Source: Opitutaceae bacterium (lineage in GTDB: Bacteria; Verrucomicrobiota; Verrucomicrobiia; Opitutales; Opitutaceae). Taken from it: a DNA stretch of 64,000 bases. The notes under the pieces were generated by a model. That model was not told the DNA's origin. It made no database searches and saw only the letters and a list, made by a program, of their open reading frames with translations. Both the position numbers and the translations under genes were made by a program. Every line of letters begins with the position of its first letter. Positions within the stretch are counted from its first letter, which is position 1. The DNA is taken from the NCBI GenBank assembly GCA_028284385.1, contig JANQRT010000058.1, forward strand, positions 124,001 through 188,000, in the 5' to 3' direction. Below, piece by piece: positions 27,351 to 36,331 of the stretch.

Positions 27351-27632
27351 ATGCTTAGGGGTATAAACAAGATTATCGCTTGGATGGCAATCAAGCTGAT
27401 TCGATTCTATCAAATCGTCTTGTCGCCCATGAAATATGCTCTTCTTGGTCCAAATGCTGGCTGTCGTTTCCAGCCAACCTGTTCCCGATACGCCATCGAA
27501 TGCTTTAAGGAACTGCCCTTCCATAAGGCGTTCTACTTTTCAGCTCGACGCATTCTACGTTGTCATCCGTGGGGAGGATCTGGATACGATCCTGCTCCTA
27601 AGAGCGGGAAAGATAAGCATCCGCAAATCTAG
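27351..27632 (+). CDS. yidD: Membrane protein insertion efficiency factor YidD
   Basis: YidD is a small membrane-associated protein that assists YidC-dependent insertion. The 93 residues carry the family core: [32 protein letters not shown] and [16 protein letters not shown]. The ATG at 27351 directly follows the deaminase stop (4 bp). In many genomes yidD lies next to rnpA and yidC; here it stands apart from them. It is convergent with dcd, overlapping by 4 bp. Confidence 0.93.
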   Translation: MLRGINKIIAWMAIKLIRFYQIVLSPMKYALLGPNAGCRFQPTCSRYAIECFKELPFHKAFYFSARRILRCHPWGGSGYDPAPKSGKDKHPQI

Positions 27633-28165
27633 AACGCGTTTTTCCACATCATCGATTCCATCGGACGTGGCGAACGTTTGGTGTACTTGGCTGACTGTTT
27701 CGAATTATAGGGCGTTTCCACAGCTCCTTCCACCGTGAAATAGATCAGCTGGCCGATGGGCATTCCGGCATAGACGCGTACTTGCTGGGCTACGGAGATC
27801 TCCAGCGTCCAGTGATTGCAGAAACCCACATCGCCTTTGCCGGCTGTCGCATGAATATCGATTCCCAGTCGGCCAACGCTCGACTTTCCCTCGAGAAAGG
27901 GAACATGCTTGTGGGTTTCCGTATACTCGATGGTGGATCCCAGATAGGTTTTTTTCGGCTCTAGAATGTAGCCCTCCTCGGGAATCTCGAAATGCCGAAT
28001 TTCGTTATGCTGCTTCGCGTCCAGCACATCGTCGATATAAGTAGCTAGGTAGGGGCTCAGATGGACATCGTAGCTGTTCGTCCCCAAGTCGTCGCGATTG
28101 TAGGGATTGATTACGATTTCGCCTTTTTCTATTGCACTGAGGATCGCGGTATCCGTGAGAATCAT
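27629..28165 (-). CDS. dcd: dCTP deaminase
   Basis: Dcd deaminates dCTP to dUTP, feeding dTMP synthesis. The protein has 178 residues. Signatures are [13 protein letters not shown] near 28-40, the [11 protein letters not shown] loop with catalytic Ser and Arg near 92-102, and [19 protein letters not shown] with the catalytic Glu near 105-123. It lies 1 bp downstream of the aminotransferase gene on the same strand, so the two are probably co-transcribed. The ThyX-like gene at 49432 would act later in the same thymidylate route. Confidence 0.93.
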   Translation of the reverse strand: MILTDTAILSAIEKGEIVINPYNRDDLGTNSYDVHLSPYLATYIDDVLDAKQHNEIRHFEIPEEGYILEPKKTYLGSTIEYTETHKHVPFLEGKSSVGRLGIDIHATAGKGDVGFCNHWTLEISVAQQVRVYAGMPIGQLIYFTVEGAVETPYNSKQSAKYTKRSPRPMESMMWKNAF

Positions 28166-28166
28166 A

Positions 28167-29369
28167 CTAGTTTTCTATCAGATTCTTTAGGACGCTCGCC
28201 AATCTGGGAAGATTCGAAGAAGTGATGCCTGCCACATTGACGCGACCGCTTTCGACGATGTAGATGCTATGCCTCTCGCGAAGCTCAATGGCTTGTTCTT
28301 TATTGAGACCGGTAAAGGAAAACATGCCTTTCTGGTTTTCAAGGAAGCTAAAATCCCGACTAATACCAGCCTCTTTCAATGCATTTACAAACTGGATACG
28401 AACCTGATTTATCCGATCTCTCATAACGGCGACCTCTTTTTCCCATCGAGATCGAAGCTCGGCGTCGCCAAGCACCGTTATGACGATATCGCCGCCGTGC
28501 GTGGGCGGATTGGAGTAGTTCGATCGAACGGCGACTTTTATTTGGCTGGCGACACGTTGGTTCTCTTCTCCGGATTCAGTTAGAATGTGTAGAGCCCCTA
28601 CGCGGTCGCGGTAGAGCCCGATGTTCTTTGAGAACGATTGGGCTACAAAACAGGGACCCCTGCTGCCGGCAAGTTTTCGAACGCCGTAGGCGTCTTCGTC
28701 GATTCCCGTTCCGAAGCCTTGGTAGGCGAAATCGAGAAAGGGGATCCAGCCTCGTTCTGTCGCTATCTCGGCCACCTCGTCCCACTGTTCTGGCGAAAGG
28801 TCAGCTCCGGTCGGATTATGGCAGCAGGCATGCAGGATCACGATATCGCCAGCGGGTATGTTCTGGATCGATTGCTTAAACGCTGGATAGTCGAGGCTCA
28901 GCGTTCCGTGATCGAAGTAGGCGTAGTTTTTCGTTTCCAGGCCTGCCGCGGAAAAGACACCCTTGTGATTGGCCCAAGTGGGCGTACTCAGCCAAATGGT
29001 TGGCGATGACAGATTCTTGGAGATGAAGTCGGCTGCTACGCGCAAGGCTCCTGTTCCTCCAGGTGTATGGACGGTTACGATGCGGCCGGACAAGCGGCTT
29101 TTCAAATCGGGTCCGAAGCAGAGCTCCTGGGTTAGGGCTGCGTAGTCGGGTTTGCCCGGAATGGGTAGATAGCTCTTGGTCGTGTTGCTTTCGGCCAATC
29201 GTTTCTCGGCTTCGCGCACTGTATCCAAAATAGGCGTGACACCCGAGTCGTCGACGAACACGCCAACTCCAAGATTGATTTTCTCCGGGTTGGAATCCGC
29301 CTTAAACGCCTCTGTTAAGCTGAGAATAGGATCAGCCGGAGCGAGTGGTACTGATTCGAAAAGCGACAT
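28167..29369 (-). CDS. Aspartate/aromatic amino-acid aminotransferase (class I)
   Basis: A 400-residue PLP enzyme of the AspC/TyrB type. The PLP lysine is Lys248 in QSFSKNIGLYRDRVGAL; other hallmarks are NPTGADLSPEQW near 185, DFAYQGFGTGIDED near 213 and LGVGVFVDDSG near 33, with the substrate arginine near the C-terminus (VESGRVNVAG). It transfers amino groups between aspartate or aromatic amino acids and 2-oxoglutarate. AspC and TyrB cannot be told apart by eye. Confidence 0.92.
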   Translation of the reverse strand: MSLFESVPLAPADPILSLTEAFKADSNPEKINLGVGVFVDDSGVTPILDTVREAEKRLAESNTTKSYLPIPGKPDYAALTQELCFGPDLKSRLSGRIVTVHTPGGTGALRVAADFISKNLSSPTIWLSTPTWANHKGVFSAAGLETKNYAYFDHGTLSLDYPAFKQSIQNIPAGDIVILHACCHNPTGADLSPEQWDEVAEIATERGWIPFLDFAYQGFGTGIDEDAYGVRKLAGSRGPCFVAQSFSKNIGLYRDRVGALHILTESGEENQRVASQIKVAVRSNYSNPPTHGGDIVITVLGDAELRSRWEKEVAVMRDRINQVRIQFVNALKEAGISRDFSFLENQKGMFSFTGLNKEQAIELRERHSIYIVESGRVNVAGITSSNLPRLASVLKNLIEN

Positions 29370-29528
29370 TTTTCCTATTGGTTGAAGTCAAACTAGCTAA
29401 AGTGACGGTTGACCGTAGATGTACCCATAGCGCTGTCAATCGCGAGAAGTCTCAAGCATGTGGTTGGTTGATTTATTTCTGAACTTCTGGTTTATCTGAC
29501 GCTCCTAGATCAACTGCCGCAGTTCTCA

Positions 29529-31556
29529 ATGGAAAAGGAGCCCACAGATCTCTCTATAGAATCGCGTGACGCGTTGCGGCTTTCCGCTTTGCTAGGCGAA
29601 TCGTTTTCGTTGCCGCTGCTCATGGACTTGGGAGTGGCGCCGGAAGCCCTTGACGATCTTTTCGATCAGGGAGTCCTTGTCCAGGATGGGCCCTCCCAAG
29701 CGCGATTCGTTTCGGAAACGCTATCGACCTCCGCTCGGGATAACACTCCGTGGTCCCAGAAGCGGCGATGGAGCTTGAAGATCGCCGAAATGCTGGAGAA
29801 GCGACGCGAGGATCCTGAACGCGTCGCCCCTCGTTATTTGGCAGCCCAGGCCTATGCGAAGGCCAGATCCTTTTATATTCGAGCAGCTGAAGTTCAGTGT
29901 CGAAAAAACGACTACAACGCGGCGCTTCAGTCTCTACGGCAGGCGTTTGAAATCTGGCCGCCAGAAGAAGATAGGGATTTGCGTCATCGCGTTCTAAAGG
30001 AGATGGCGCGTTGCGCTGTGAACATCGGCGATTACGAAAGCGCGCGCATGGCTTGGGAGGAGATTCTGGAGATGTCCGCGGAATCGGAACGCGTTGCTCC
30101 CCAAATCGAGGCAAATCGTCAATTGGCGGAGCTGGCGGCTAAGCGGGGCGACCCTCTTGAAGTAAAACACCGGCTTCTTCAAGCGGCCCAGTTAAGTTCC
30201 CAGTCCAAAGACGCGCTGGAAGAATCCCGACAGTGGCAGATCTATGCTCAGTTTCTTGCCGACCGTGTCCGCCTGCATGAGGCAGCCGAAGCTTGCGAGA
30301 AGGCCTTGGGCGCCGCTAGGAAAGCGGACGATTACGGTCTCCAGTCGGAGGTAATAGCGTTGCTGGCTCTCGTTAAGGCCATGTCAGGGAAATCTCATGA
30401 CGCCCACCAACTCATTGAAGAGGCGATCCAAATCGCGATCGACCACGAACTGCCTGATGAACTTACCGTCGCCTACCGTCGAAAGGCGAATGTGAGCGAA
30501 TACTCCTGCAACTACTCGGCCTACTTGGAGCTTGAATTGGAAGCGCTTGACCGGTGTCGATTGAAGGGCGAGAGCGGAACTGAACAAGCGTGTGTGAGCT
30601 GTCTTTCCTACGCCTTCTTCCGGTTGGGTCGTTGGAAGCAAAGCGCCGAGGCGTACAGGAAAGCGATTGACGAAATGAAGGTGGAAGGCGAATTGCTGGC
30701 CGTTGCCACGGTAGTTAAAGGTTGCGTAGCCGCCTTTCGCGGGGAACGTCGGCAAGCGTCGACTGCCCTTGGGGAGGCGCTTCGGATAATTGGCATTCAC
30801 GGCAGCACTGTAATGGAATTTCACGTACATTGGGGTCGTGGTCACCTGGCGATGCTGGATGGAGATACGGAAGAAGCCAAAATGGCCTTCGATGATTTAA
30901 TGGCTCTTTGGAGGGAGACCGACGACCGCAAGGATAGCGTGCCTGGGCTTTTGACCGCAGCCATGTTCTTCAATGACCAGAATGACGCCTCATCGCTTGC
31001 CGCGTGTACTGACATTTTGAACACGATTGCTTCGGAGAACGAAGCTTTGGAGACTCGCGCCGCCTGCAATGCGGTTCTGGCCGAGGGAGCTTGGCAAAGG
31101 GGCCATGTCGACGAGGCGATCGCTCTTTCCCGGAAAGCTGTCGATGGCTACGAGAAACAAGGCCTGCCAATGGAGCTTGCCATGACGCGCCGTCGGCTCG
31201 GTTTAATGTACGCTTCCGCGGGAGACGCGAAAGGCGCGCAGGATCAATGGCGGCGGTCGGAGGGAATCGCTCGCGATCTGGGAATGCGACCTTTGTTAGA
31301 AGTTTTAGGGAGGGATCAAATCTCCACGGGTGTTTCCATTTCGATCGAAAAGCAAGCTGACTCGGGCGGCCTTACCAAACGTCAGCTCGATGTGCTCCGA
31401 CTAGTGGCCACCGGTCTGACAAACAAGGAAGCCGCCTCAAAATTAAGTCTCAGTCCACGCACTGTTGAAATGCACATGGCTAGCGTACTGGACCGTCTTA
31501 ATTGTCGAGCTCGCACGGATGCGATCAAAAAGGCCTCTGAATTGGGTCTTGTTTGA
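29529..31556 (+). CDS. LuxR-type regulator with TPR-like repeats but no NTPase domain
   Basis: A 675-residue regulator. The C-terminal 63 residues (about 612-675, LTKRQLDVLRLVATGLTNKE, SPRTVEMHMASVLDRL) form a LuxR/GerE helix-turn-helix. The rest is alpha-helical repeat (TPR-like, for example KARSFYIRAAEVQCRKNDYN). The N-terminal 60 residues (RLSALLGESFSLPLLMDLG, LFDQGVLVQ) resemble the part of large LAL/MalT-type regulators just after their ATPase. No Walker A motif is present, so it looks like an LAL regulator lacking the STAND NTPase. TACNGTA sites lie downstream, before the methyltransferase gene, which it may control. Confidence 0.85.
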   Translation: MEKEPTDLSIESRDALRLSALLGESFSLPLLMDLGVAPEALDDLFDQGVLVQDGPSQARFVSETLSTSARDNTPWSQKRRWSLKIAEMLEKRREDPERVAPRYLAAQAYAKARSFYIRAAEVQCRKNDYNAALQSLRQAFEIWPPEEDRDLRHRVLKEMARCAVNIGDYESARMAWEEILEMSAESERVAPQIEANRQLAELAAKRGDPLEVKHRLLQAAQLSSQSKDALEESRQWQIYAQFLADRVRLHEAAEACEKALGAARKADDYGLQSEVIALLALVKAMSGKSHDAHQLIEEAIQIAIDHELPDELTVAYRRKANVSEYSCNYSAYLELELEALDRCRLKGESGTEQACVSCLSYAFFRLGRWKQSAEAYRKAIDEMKVEGELLAVATVVKGCVAAFRGERRQASTALGEALRIIGIHGSTVMEFHVHWGRGHLAMLDGDTEEAKMAFDDLMALWRETDDRKDSVPGLLTAAMFFNDQNDASSLAACTDILNTIASENEALETRAACNAVLAEGAWQRGHVDEAIALSRKAVDGYEKQGLPMELAMTRRRLGLMYASAGDAKGAQDQWRRSEGIARDLGMRPLLEVLGRDQISTGVSISIEKQADSGGLTKRQLDVLRLVATGLTNKEAASKLSLSPRTVEMHMASVLDRLNCRARTDAIKKASELGLV

Positions 31557-31578
31557 TTCGCTGGTAAATTGCTCCCCA

Positions 31579-31624
31579 TACCGTAGCCAGTTGCCGTCAT
31601 TACCGTATTTCGCCGACTACCGTA
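31579..31624. promoter_or_regulatory. Three TACNGTA sites upstream of the methyltransferase: candidate regulator-binding cluster
   Basis: TACCGTA occurs at 31579-31585, 31601-31607 and 31618-31624, starts 22 and 17 bp apart. Each is a seven-base palindrome around a central base. They lie 23-68 bp after the LuxR-type gene and 87-132 bp before the methyltransferase ATG. NarL/FixJ-type HTH domains, the family of the upstream regulator, bind TAC-containing heptamers, so a link is plausible but inferred. A related ACCGTA lies at 29412-29417 before the regulator's own start. Confidence 0.4.
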
Positions 31625-31710
31625 GTCTGCATGGGTAATCTATGATGACGGCCTTCTTGAGCCAATATTGGCTCTCAAGCATATTAACCGCGAATTTGGA
31701 GATAATCTAT

Positions 31711-32805
31711 ATGTGTGTCGCATGCCAAACCTCACTCGATACAGCTAAAATGGATGCGTTCGGCGAACGCGTCGTCGACATTTTCAATCAGGCCTCCCTC
31801 GGCCTCATGATTTCAATAGGATATCGTACCGGATTATTCGAAGCAATGAAGCGCCTCGAATCTTCGACTAGCCACGAGATTGCCGCTATCGCCAAGCTTG
31901 ACGAGCGTTATGTAAGAGAGTGGCTGGGCGCGATGACCACGGGCGGCATTGTGGACAGCGAGGATGGGAAAACCTTCCAGTTGCCGCCTGCTCATGCCGC
32001 TATGCTTACCGAGGATGGAGAAGGAGAATGCCTTGCCCATCTCATGCAATACATTGGATTGATGGGGGGAGTGGAGGACAAGATCGTTGATTGCTTCCGC
32101 CATGGAGGAGGAGTTCCTTACTCCGAGTATCCAAGATTCCATGAAGTTATGGCTGACGATAGTCGACAGTCGGTGGTGTCCACTTTACTAGAGCATATTC
32201 TCCCGCTTTCGCCAGGTTTGATCCTGGCCCTTAAGAATGGAATTCGCGTTCTCGACGTAGGTTGCGGACGAGGCTATGCTCTAAGGTTGCTGGCTGAAGA
32301 GTTCCCGAAGAGCGAGTTTGTTGGATATGATTTAAGCGCGGAAGCGATTGATTTCGCCAAAGCTGCAGCCGTCCGCGAGGGACTTGAAAACATCGTTTTT
32401 GAGGAGCGAGATCTGTCTTCTTTCGATAAAGACGCTCCTCAGGAAGCTTTTGATTTGGTAACCGCTTTCGATGCTATTCACGATCAAGCTAGGCCTGATC
32501 ATGTTCTTTCAGGAATAAACAGAACGCTTAAGCCCGATGGAGTATTTCTTATGCAGGACATTGGCGCCGACAGTAATATAGCCGCTAATAAGAAGCATCC
32601 CATTGGGCCTTTGCTTTACACGATTTCCTGCATGCATTGCATGACCGTGTCTCTTGCTCAAGGAGGCCTTGGAGTGGGGGCTATGTGGGGAGAGCAGCTG
32701 ACCAAAGAGTATCTCTGCCATGCTGGATTCGAGAGTGTGGAGCGACATAAGCTAGACCATGATATCCAGAATTTTTACTATATTGTCCGCCGAGTTGCTG
32801 CTTGA
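31711..32805 (+). CDS. SAM-dependent methyltransferase with N-terminal winged helix
   Basis: A 364-residue protein. Residues 15-100 form a winged-helix dimerisation domain (ASLGLMISIGYRTGLFEAM), as in O-methyltransferases and the Rv2258c-like family. A Rossmann methyltransferase domain follows, with motif I VLDVGCGRGYALRLL at 180-194, an acidic end of strand 2 (FVGYDLSAEAI) and LVTAFDAIHD as motif IV. Cysteines near the start (MCVACQ) are unusual. The ATG at 31711 has GGAG nine bases upstream and fits better than the start 69 bp earlier. It may be controlled by the LuxR-type gene upstream. The substrate is unknown. Confidence 0.87.
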   Translation: MCVACQTSLDTAKMDAFGERVVDIFNQASLGLMISIGYRTGLFEAMKRLESSTSHEIAAIAKLDERYVREWLGAMTTGGIVDSEDGKTFQLPPAHAAMLTEDGEGECLAHLMQYIGLMGGVEDKIVDCFRHGGGVPYSEYPRFHEVMADDSRQSVVSTLLEHILPLSPGLILALKNGIRVLDVGCGRGYALRLLAEEFPKSEFVGYDLSAEAIDFAKAAAVREGLENIVFEERDLSSFDKDAPQEAFDLVTAFDAIHDQARPDHVLSGINRTLKPDGVFLMQDIGADSNIAANKKHPIGPLLYTISCMHCMTVSLAQGGLGVGAMWGEQLTKEYLCHAGFESVERHKLDHDIQNFYYIVRRVAA

Positions 32806-32983
32806 GAATTCGTGCTTAAACAGAATTTAATTATTGAATGTCAATGAGTTGATTATTTTTCCTTGTTGGCATTTCTTTTTCACCTAGTGAGAATTTTCGG
32901 CGTTTTTTAGGGTCTTTCATTTTATTTCTTGTTTTGGATCTTTGGGTGTCCTTATGGTGTTCGACAGTTTTCGAGCTTCTGCC

Positions 32984-33205
32984 ATGCCGACCAATCCAAT
33001 CCCTAAGGGAACCAAGAATTTAACCGTCAATGTTCCGGTGGAACTTCATGAGGAAATGAAGCGTCTCGCTTCATCATCTTCGTTGAAGTTATCCGGATAC
33101 ATTCGGCATCTTCTCTACATGGCTCGTGACAAACAGATTATCGTGGAGCCGGATTTGGCGGCAGACGAAAAGCAAACGCCTCCCAAGACGCTTGAGCGCG
33201 TCTAG
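32984..33205 (+). CDS. Small ribbon-helix-helix-like protein
   Basis: A 73-residue protein with the pattern of an RHH (CopG/Arc-like) DNA-binding domain: a strand NLTVNVPVELHEEMKRLA leads into a helix and SGYIRHLLYMARD. It ends in an acidic tail. Such proteins are usually dimeric repressors or antitoxins, but no toxin gene is adjacent. The ATG at 32984 starts MPTNPIPKGTKNL; another ATG at 32954 would add ten residues. The target is unknown. Confidence 0.65.
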   Translation: MPTNPIPKGTKNLTVNVPVELHEEMKRLASSSSLKLSGYIRHLLYMARDKQIIVEPDLAADEKQTPPKTLERV

Positions 33206-33594
33206 TTCTCCTAAGTCTCTTTACTTATTGGATAGCACTTGTTCAATCCATGCTGATGGAGGGTGTTGATTAGAGTTGGCGGAGACAACCTCATCTGGTC
33301 CTGGGAATTTCCTTATGGTGATAGGTAGTCTCGACAGTGATACAATGGCTGGGCGCCTAGTTTTCCATTCGGTCACGTACTGGCGAGGATCTAAGGCGCT
33401 TTCGCTACAGGGTGAGTATTCATACCAGTATTACTAGTCATTAGCCTCTGAGTCACATTGCCTAATCGAATAACCCACGTATTGATCGAGGCTTTAATTG
33501 GCTCATTTTCCTTTATATCTTTTTTATAATGTCGTAAAAAATATGTCAGGAAAATTAAGATACAAACACTGTTGGGAATCCAAAAAACGCATCT
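33206..33594. other. Intergenic region before the unknown membrane protein
   Basis: These 389 bases contain no convincing gene. A 40-codon frame at 33314-33436 begins within TCCTTATGGTG, an 11-base sequence also found at 32949-32959 before the RHH gene; both copies are followed by CGACAG. This may be a small duplication. The last 100 bases are AT-rich and probably hold the promoter of the following gene. Confidence 0.45.
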
Positions 33595-35022
33595 ATGGAG
33601 AAAAAGGGTACAACCATAAAGCTAGGCAATCGAGTCTTCGATACGAAGGGCGTCTTCAATGGCTCTGGGAGGAAATTGCTGGGCGAATGGAGCTCATTGG
33701 AAGGAGTCTCCTTGAGGCTAGGCAAGCGCATGGGAAGCCTTGGCTACTGGCTTGCTCTGGATTTCTATAAACAAGATACTTTGCTCATTTGGTCGGCTAG
33801 CGGTGTAAAAAATTTGCTAGTACTAGCTGACTTGCTGAAGTTCATTTGTTCCCAAAGGCGCCCCTCGCTTCTTTGCGATGAATGCCATGCCATATTGAAA
33901 GTGGTGGAGAATTGCGGTCTTGGTTGTCTCAAGAAAGGGAATACGAATGAAGCCGACCTCATAAATTCCGCGAGGATCTACCTTGCTGCTTTGAGTCTCT
34001 CCAAGGCTGTTAAAGTATGCAAGAAACTATACCAGGCGTCCAGCAACATTCAGTGTGAGGCTAGGCATATCGAGATCAAGGCCTTGTTGATTTGCAGGAA
34101 GTTTGGAAAGGCATGGCGTCGACTCAAAGCGTCGAAAAAAGAGTTTCCCCAAGAATATGGGGCCTTAGTCGACTTCACCTACGCCACACTTTGCTCGGGA
34201 AAACGATTTGCCGAACGCCTGGCTCTTGATCTTCTCGAACGCAAGATCGATGGGAGTGTTCCCATTGCCATCAAATTAGCGGAGATCTATCTCCACCGAA
34301 GAGCCTGCAAGCAAGGGTTGGTCGTTCTGAACGAGCTCGGCAATTGGCCGCACCGGAAAACAAACGACGAAGTTGAGCAAATCGCCAGTCTTCGTAACGA
34401 ATTAATCAATACGATTGAATATGACGAGAACGTTAGCGGTTTGCTCTTGAAGCGAAGCGTCTTCAGCAGACTTCCGACCTTAATCTGCCTCGTCATTCTT
34501 GGAGGCTGGTTCGCGCTTCCCGCCATTAAGGAAATGCCGGAGATTTTCCGCGACGCCTCTGAAAAAGTGAAGCTTGAAACATGGGGAGCGCGATCGAAGG
34601 AAGTAATCATAAAATCGACCCTAAAGACGTCTCAACCTGGATTGACCCGTGTATACTATCATTTTGCAACGGGCTTCACTGAAAACGCTCAGGGAAGGGT
34701 GGTTCCTGCTGCTTGGAAATCGGGTTCTTCCTTAATGACTGCCAATCAGGTTGAGAGGATTCTTGCCGATCCAGAAAGCCAATACGTTTATTACGATCCC
34801 AGTAATGTCCTGAAAAACGAAATGGGTCCGGTGACTCTCTGGAGACTTGTTAAGATTTATGCGCCTCGCGTTCTGCAAGCGAAAGTTGAATACGGAGCTC
34901 TCTTGATCGTCCTGTTTTTGATCCTTCTTCCCTTTGCTATCCTGCTAGGATCCACATCGAAATCGCTCTATATCAGCCTTTCCAGCTCATGGGGTCCGAA
35001 GCCTAAGCAACTCCACGTCTGA
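33595..35022 (+). CDS. Unknown membrane protein: helical repeat region plus DUF3592-like segment between two membrane helices
   Basis: A 475-residue protein I cannot assign. Residues 60-275 are helical and repeat-like (TPR character, with many cysteines such as LLCDEC and NCGLGC). A membrane helix lies near 293-311 and another near 434-453. Between them about 120 residues face the other side and include VYYHFATGF near 353 and QYVYYDPSNVL near 396, which recall DUF3592-type extracytoplasmic domains (VYYDP-N pattern). The N-terminus has no signal peptide, so the repeat region is cytoplasmic. A strong terminator follows. The Shine-Dalgarno signal is weak. Confidence 0.75.
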   Translation: MEKKGTTIKLGNRVFDTKGVFNGSGRKLLGEWSSLEGVSLRLGKRMGSLGYWLALDFYKQDTLLIWSASGVKNLLVLADLLKFICSQRRPSLLCDECHAILKVVENCGLGCLKKGNTNEADLINSARIYLAALSLSKAVKVCKKLYQASSNIQCEARHIEIKALLICRKFGKAWRRLKASKKEFPQEYGALVDFTYATLCSGKRFAERLALDLLERKIDGSVPIAIKLAEIYLHRRACKQGLVVLNELGNWPHRKTNDEVEQIASLRNELINTIEYDENVSGLLLKRSVFSRLPTLICLVILGGWFALPAIKEMPEIFRDASEKVKLETWGARSKEVIIKSTLKTSQPGLTRVYYHFATGFTENAQGRVVPAAWKSGSSLMTANQVERILADPESQYVYYDPSNVLKNEMGPVTLWRLVKIYAPRVLQAKVEYGALLIVLFLILLPFAILLGSTSKSLYISLSSSWGPKPKQLHV

Positions 35023-35059
35023 TTTATTATCTTAGCCATTGACATGTATTATGAATGGA

Positions 35060-35087
35060 GACGCGGCTTAATCGGCCGCGTCTTTTT
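35060..35087 (+). terminator. Rho-independent terminator after the unknown membrane protein gene
   Basis: An eight-base-pair perfect stem, GACGCGGC with GCCGCGTC, closes a seven-base loop and is followed by five T residues. It lies 38 bp after the stop codon of the gene at 33595. Confidence 0.88.
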
Positions 35088-35543
35088 CGTTTAGAGCGAG
35101 TAAAAATCGAATACCCACAGCTACATTTATGCTTAGCTGATATTTCGTGCTGGATAGTTTTTCTCCCCTACAAAGGCGAAGAAGAAAGCTCCTCAAGCGG
35201 GCCTCAATCCTTGAGTACTTCCAAGAGTCAGCGAGACAATGCCACATACGCGTAGGGGAAAAGGCCGCCCGCGATTGACCTATAAACTATCATTAAAATA
35301 AGGTCTGTCTTGTTAGTCCTTTGCTCAGTATTGTGCATATCACCATCAAGTAGTTTCGAATTCGAAGGGCAGGGGCTATGTAGCCTAAGGAGATAGGGTT
35401 TAAGATTTAAGCAAAATAGAAAATGAAACAAAGGATACTTATCAGTAAGTTACTTCGCCGGTTGCGATTAGTTTGCTGTGCAAAATCTCTCTGCTCGTTT
35501 TCCTATCCCTATAGCCGCTTCTTTCAGCCTTAGGAATAGGCTG
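35088..35543. other. Intergenic region between terminator and tRNA-Ser
   Basis: These 456 bases hold only short frames of implausible composition on both strands. I see no gene and no further structured element. The base composition is AT-leaning. Confidence 0.55.
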
Positions 35544-35574
35544 CGCCATCCGGAGCCTCAGGCGAAGGATGGCG
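35544..35574 (-). terminator. Hairpin abutting the tRNA-Ser 3' end, possible terminator or REP-like element
   Basis: An eight-base-pair perfect stem (CGCCATCC with GGATGGCG) encloses a nested GCC-TGA-GGC hairpin. It overlaps the last five bases of the tRNA on the minus strand. No U-run follows. The CCTTCGCCTGAGGCTCC interior resembles dispersed palindromic units, so it may be a repeated element rather than a simple terminator. Confidence 0.45.
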
Positions 35575-35659
35575 GAGAGAGAGGGATTCGAACCCTCGGT
35601 ACGGTTTCCCGCACACACGCTTTCCAGGCGTGCCCATTCGACCGCTCTGGCATCTCTCC
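35570..35659 (-). tRNA. tRNA-Ser(GGA)
   Basis: A 90-base tRNA with a long variable arm, as expected of a class II serine tRNA. The acceptor stem is GGAGAGA/TCTCTCC, the discriminator is G and CCA is encoded. The anticodon stem CACGC/GCGTG closes CTGGAAA (anticodon GGA, reading UCC and UCU). The variable arm is TGTGCGGGAAACCGTAC-like and the T arm contains GGTTCGAATCC. It lies 154 bp before nuoB on the opposite strand. Confidence 0.95.
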
Positions 35660-35813
35660 GAATGGAACGCGACACTAAGACGCTTCCTTCTGTGCGGGTC
35701 AATGTCTTTTGAGGTTTTCGCTTTTACGCAAAAGATTGCCTCAAAATATGGCAAAAGCCGCTTGCATGTTGATTGCCCCCGCGTACCTTCGGTCATTCCA
35801 AGCGATCCTATCA

Positions 35814-36323
35814 ATGGTCTCTTCAAACGCAGACATTAATTACAATAGCAAGATCGAGGGTGGCGTCATCGTCACAAAGGCGGATGCTGCTATTAACTGG
35901 ATCCGATCGAATTCAATATGGCCTATGCCTATGGGTCTGGCATGTTGCGCTATCGAGTTGATGGCCACTGCTTGCGCTCGGTTCGACATTTCGCGCTTCG
36001 GGGCGGAAGTGATGCGCTTCTCGCCACGCCAAGCCGACGTTATGGTGGTTGCGGGTACCGTCACCTACAAGATGGCCACGGCTCTGCGTCGCATATACGA
36101 TCAGATGCCGGATCCTAAATGGGTTATTGCCATGGGAGCCTGCGCATCTTCGGGCGGGATGTACCGATCGTACGCCGTTTTGCAAGGAGTCGATAGAATT
36201 GTGCCAGTCGATGTTTACATTAGCGGTTGTCCTCCCCGTCCGGAGGCGCTGCTTGACGCGCTAATCAAGTTGCAGGAGAAGGTGAAGCAAGAGCCTGCGG
36301 CTAAAAATCTTCTTAAGGGCTGA
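35814..36323 (+). CDS. nuoB: NADH-quinone oxidoreductase subunit B (PSST)
   Basis: The N2 cluster subunit of complex I, at the quinone-binding junction. From the ATG at 35814 it has 169 residues. The N2 ligands are Cys44 and Cys45 (GLACCAIEL), Cys110 (MGACASSGG) and Cys139 (SGCPPRPEA). The frame is open 35 codons upstream to 35709, but the homology begins near [11 protein letters not shown]. It is the first gene of the nuo operon here; nuoA, which normally precedes it, is absent. Confidence 0.95.
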   Translation: MVSSNADINYNSKIEGGVIVTKADAAINWIRSNSIWPMPMGLACCAIELMATACARFDISRFGAEVMRFSPRQADVMVVAGTVTYKMATALRRIYDQMPDPKWVIAMGACASSGGMYRSYAVLQGVDRIVPVDVYISGCPPRPEALLDALIKLQEKVKQEPAAKNLLKG

Positions 36324-36331
36324 CACCTTCG

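Noticed and set aside
35055-35431. Two short frames between terminator and tRNA-Ser
   Set aside because: They cross the terminator or have implausible composition, with no domain and no start signal.
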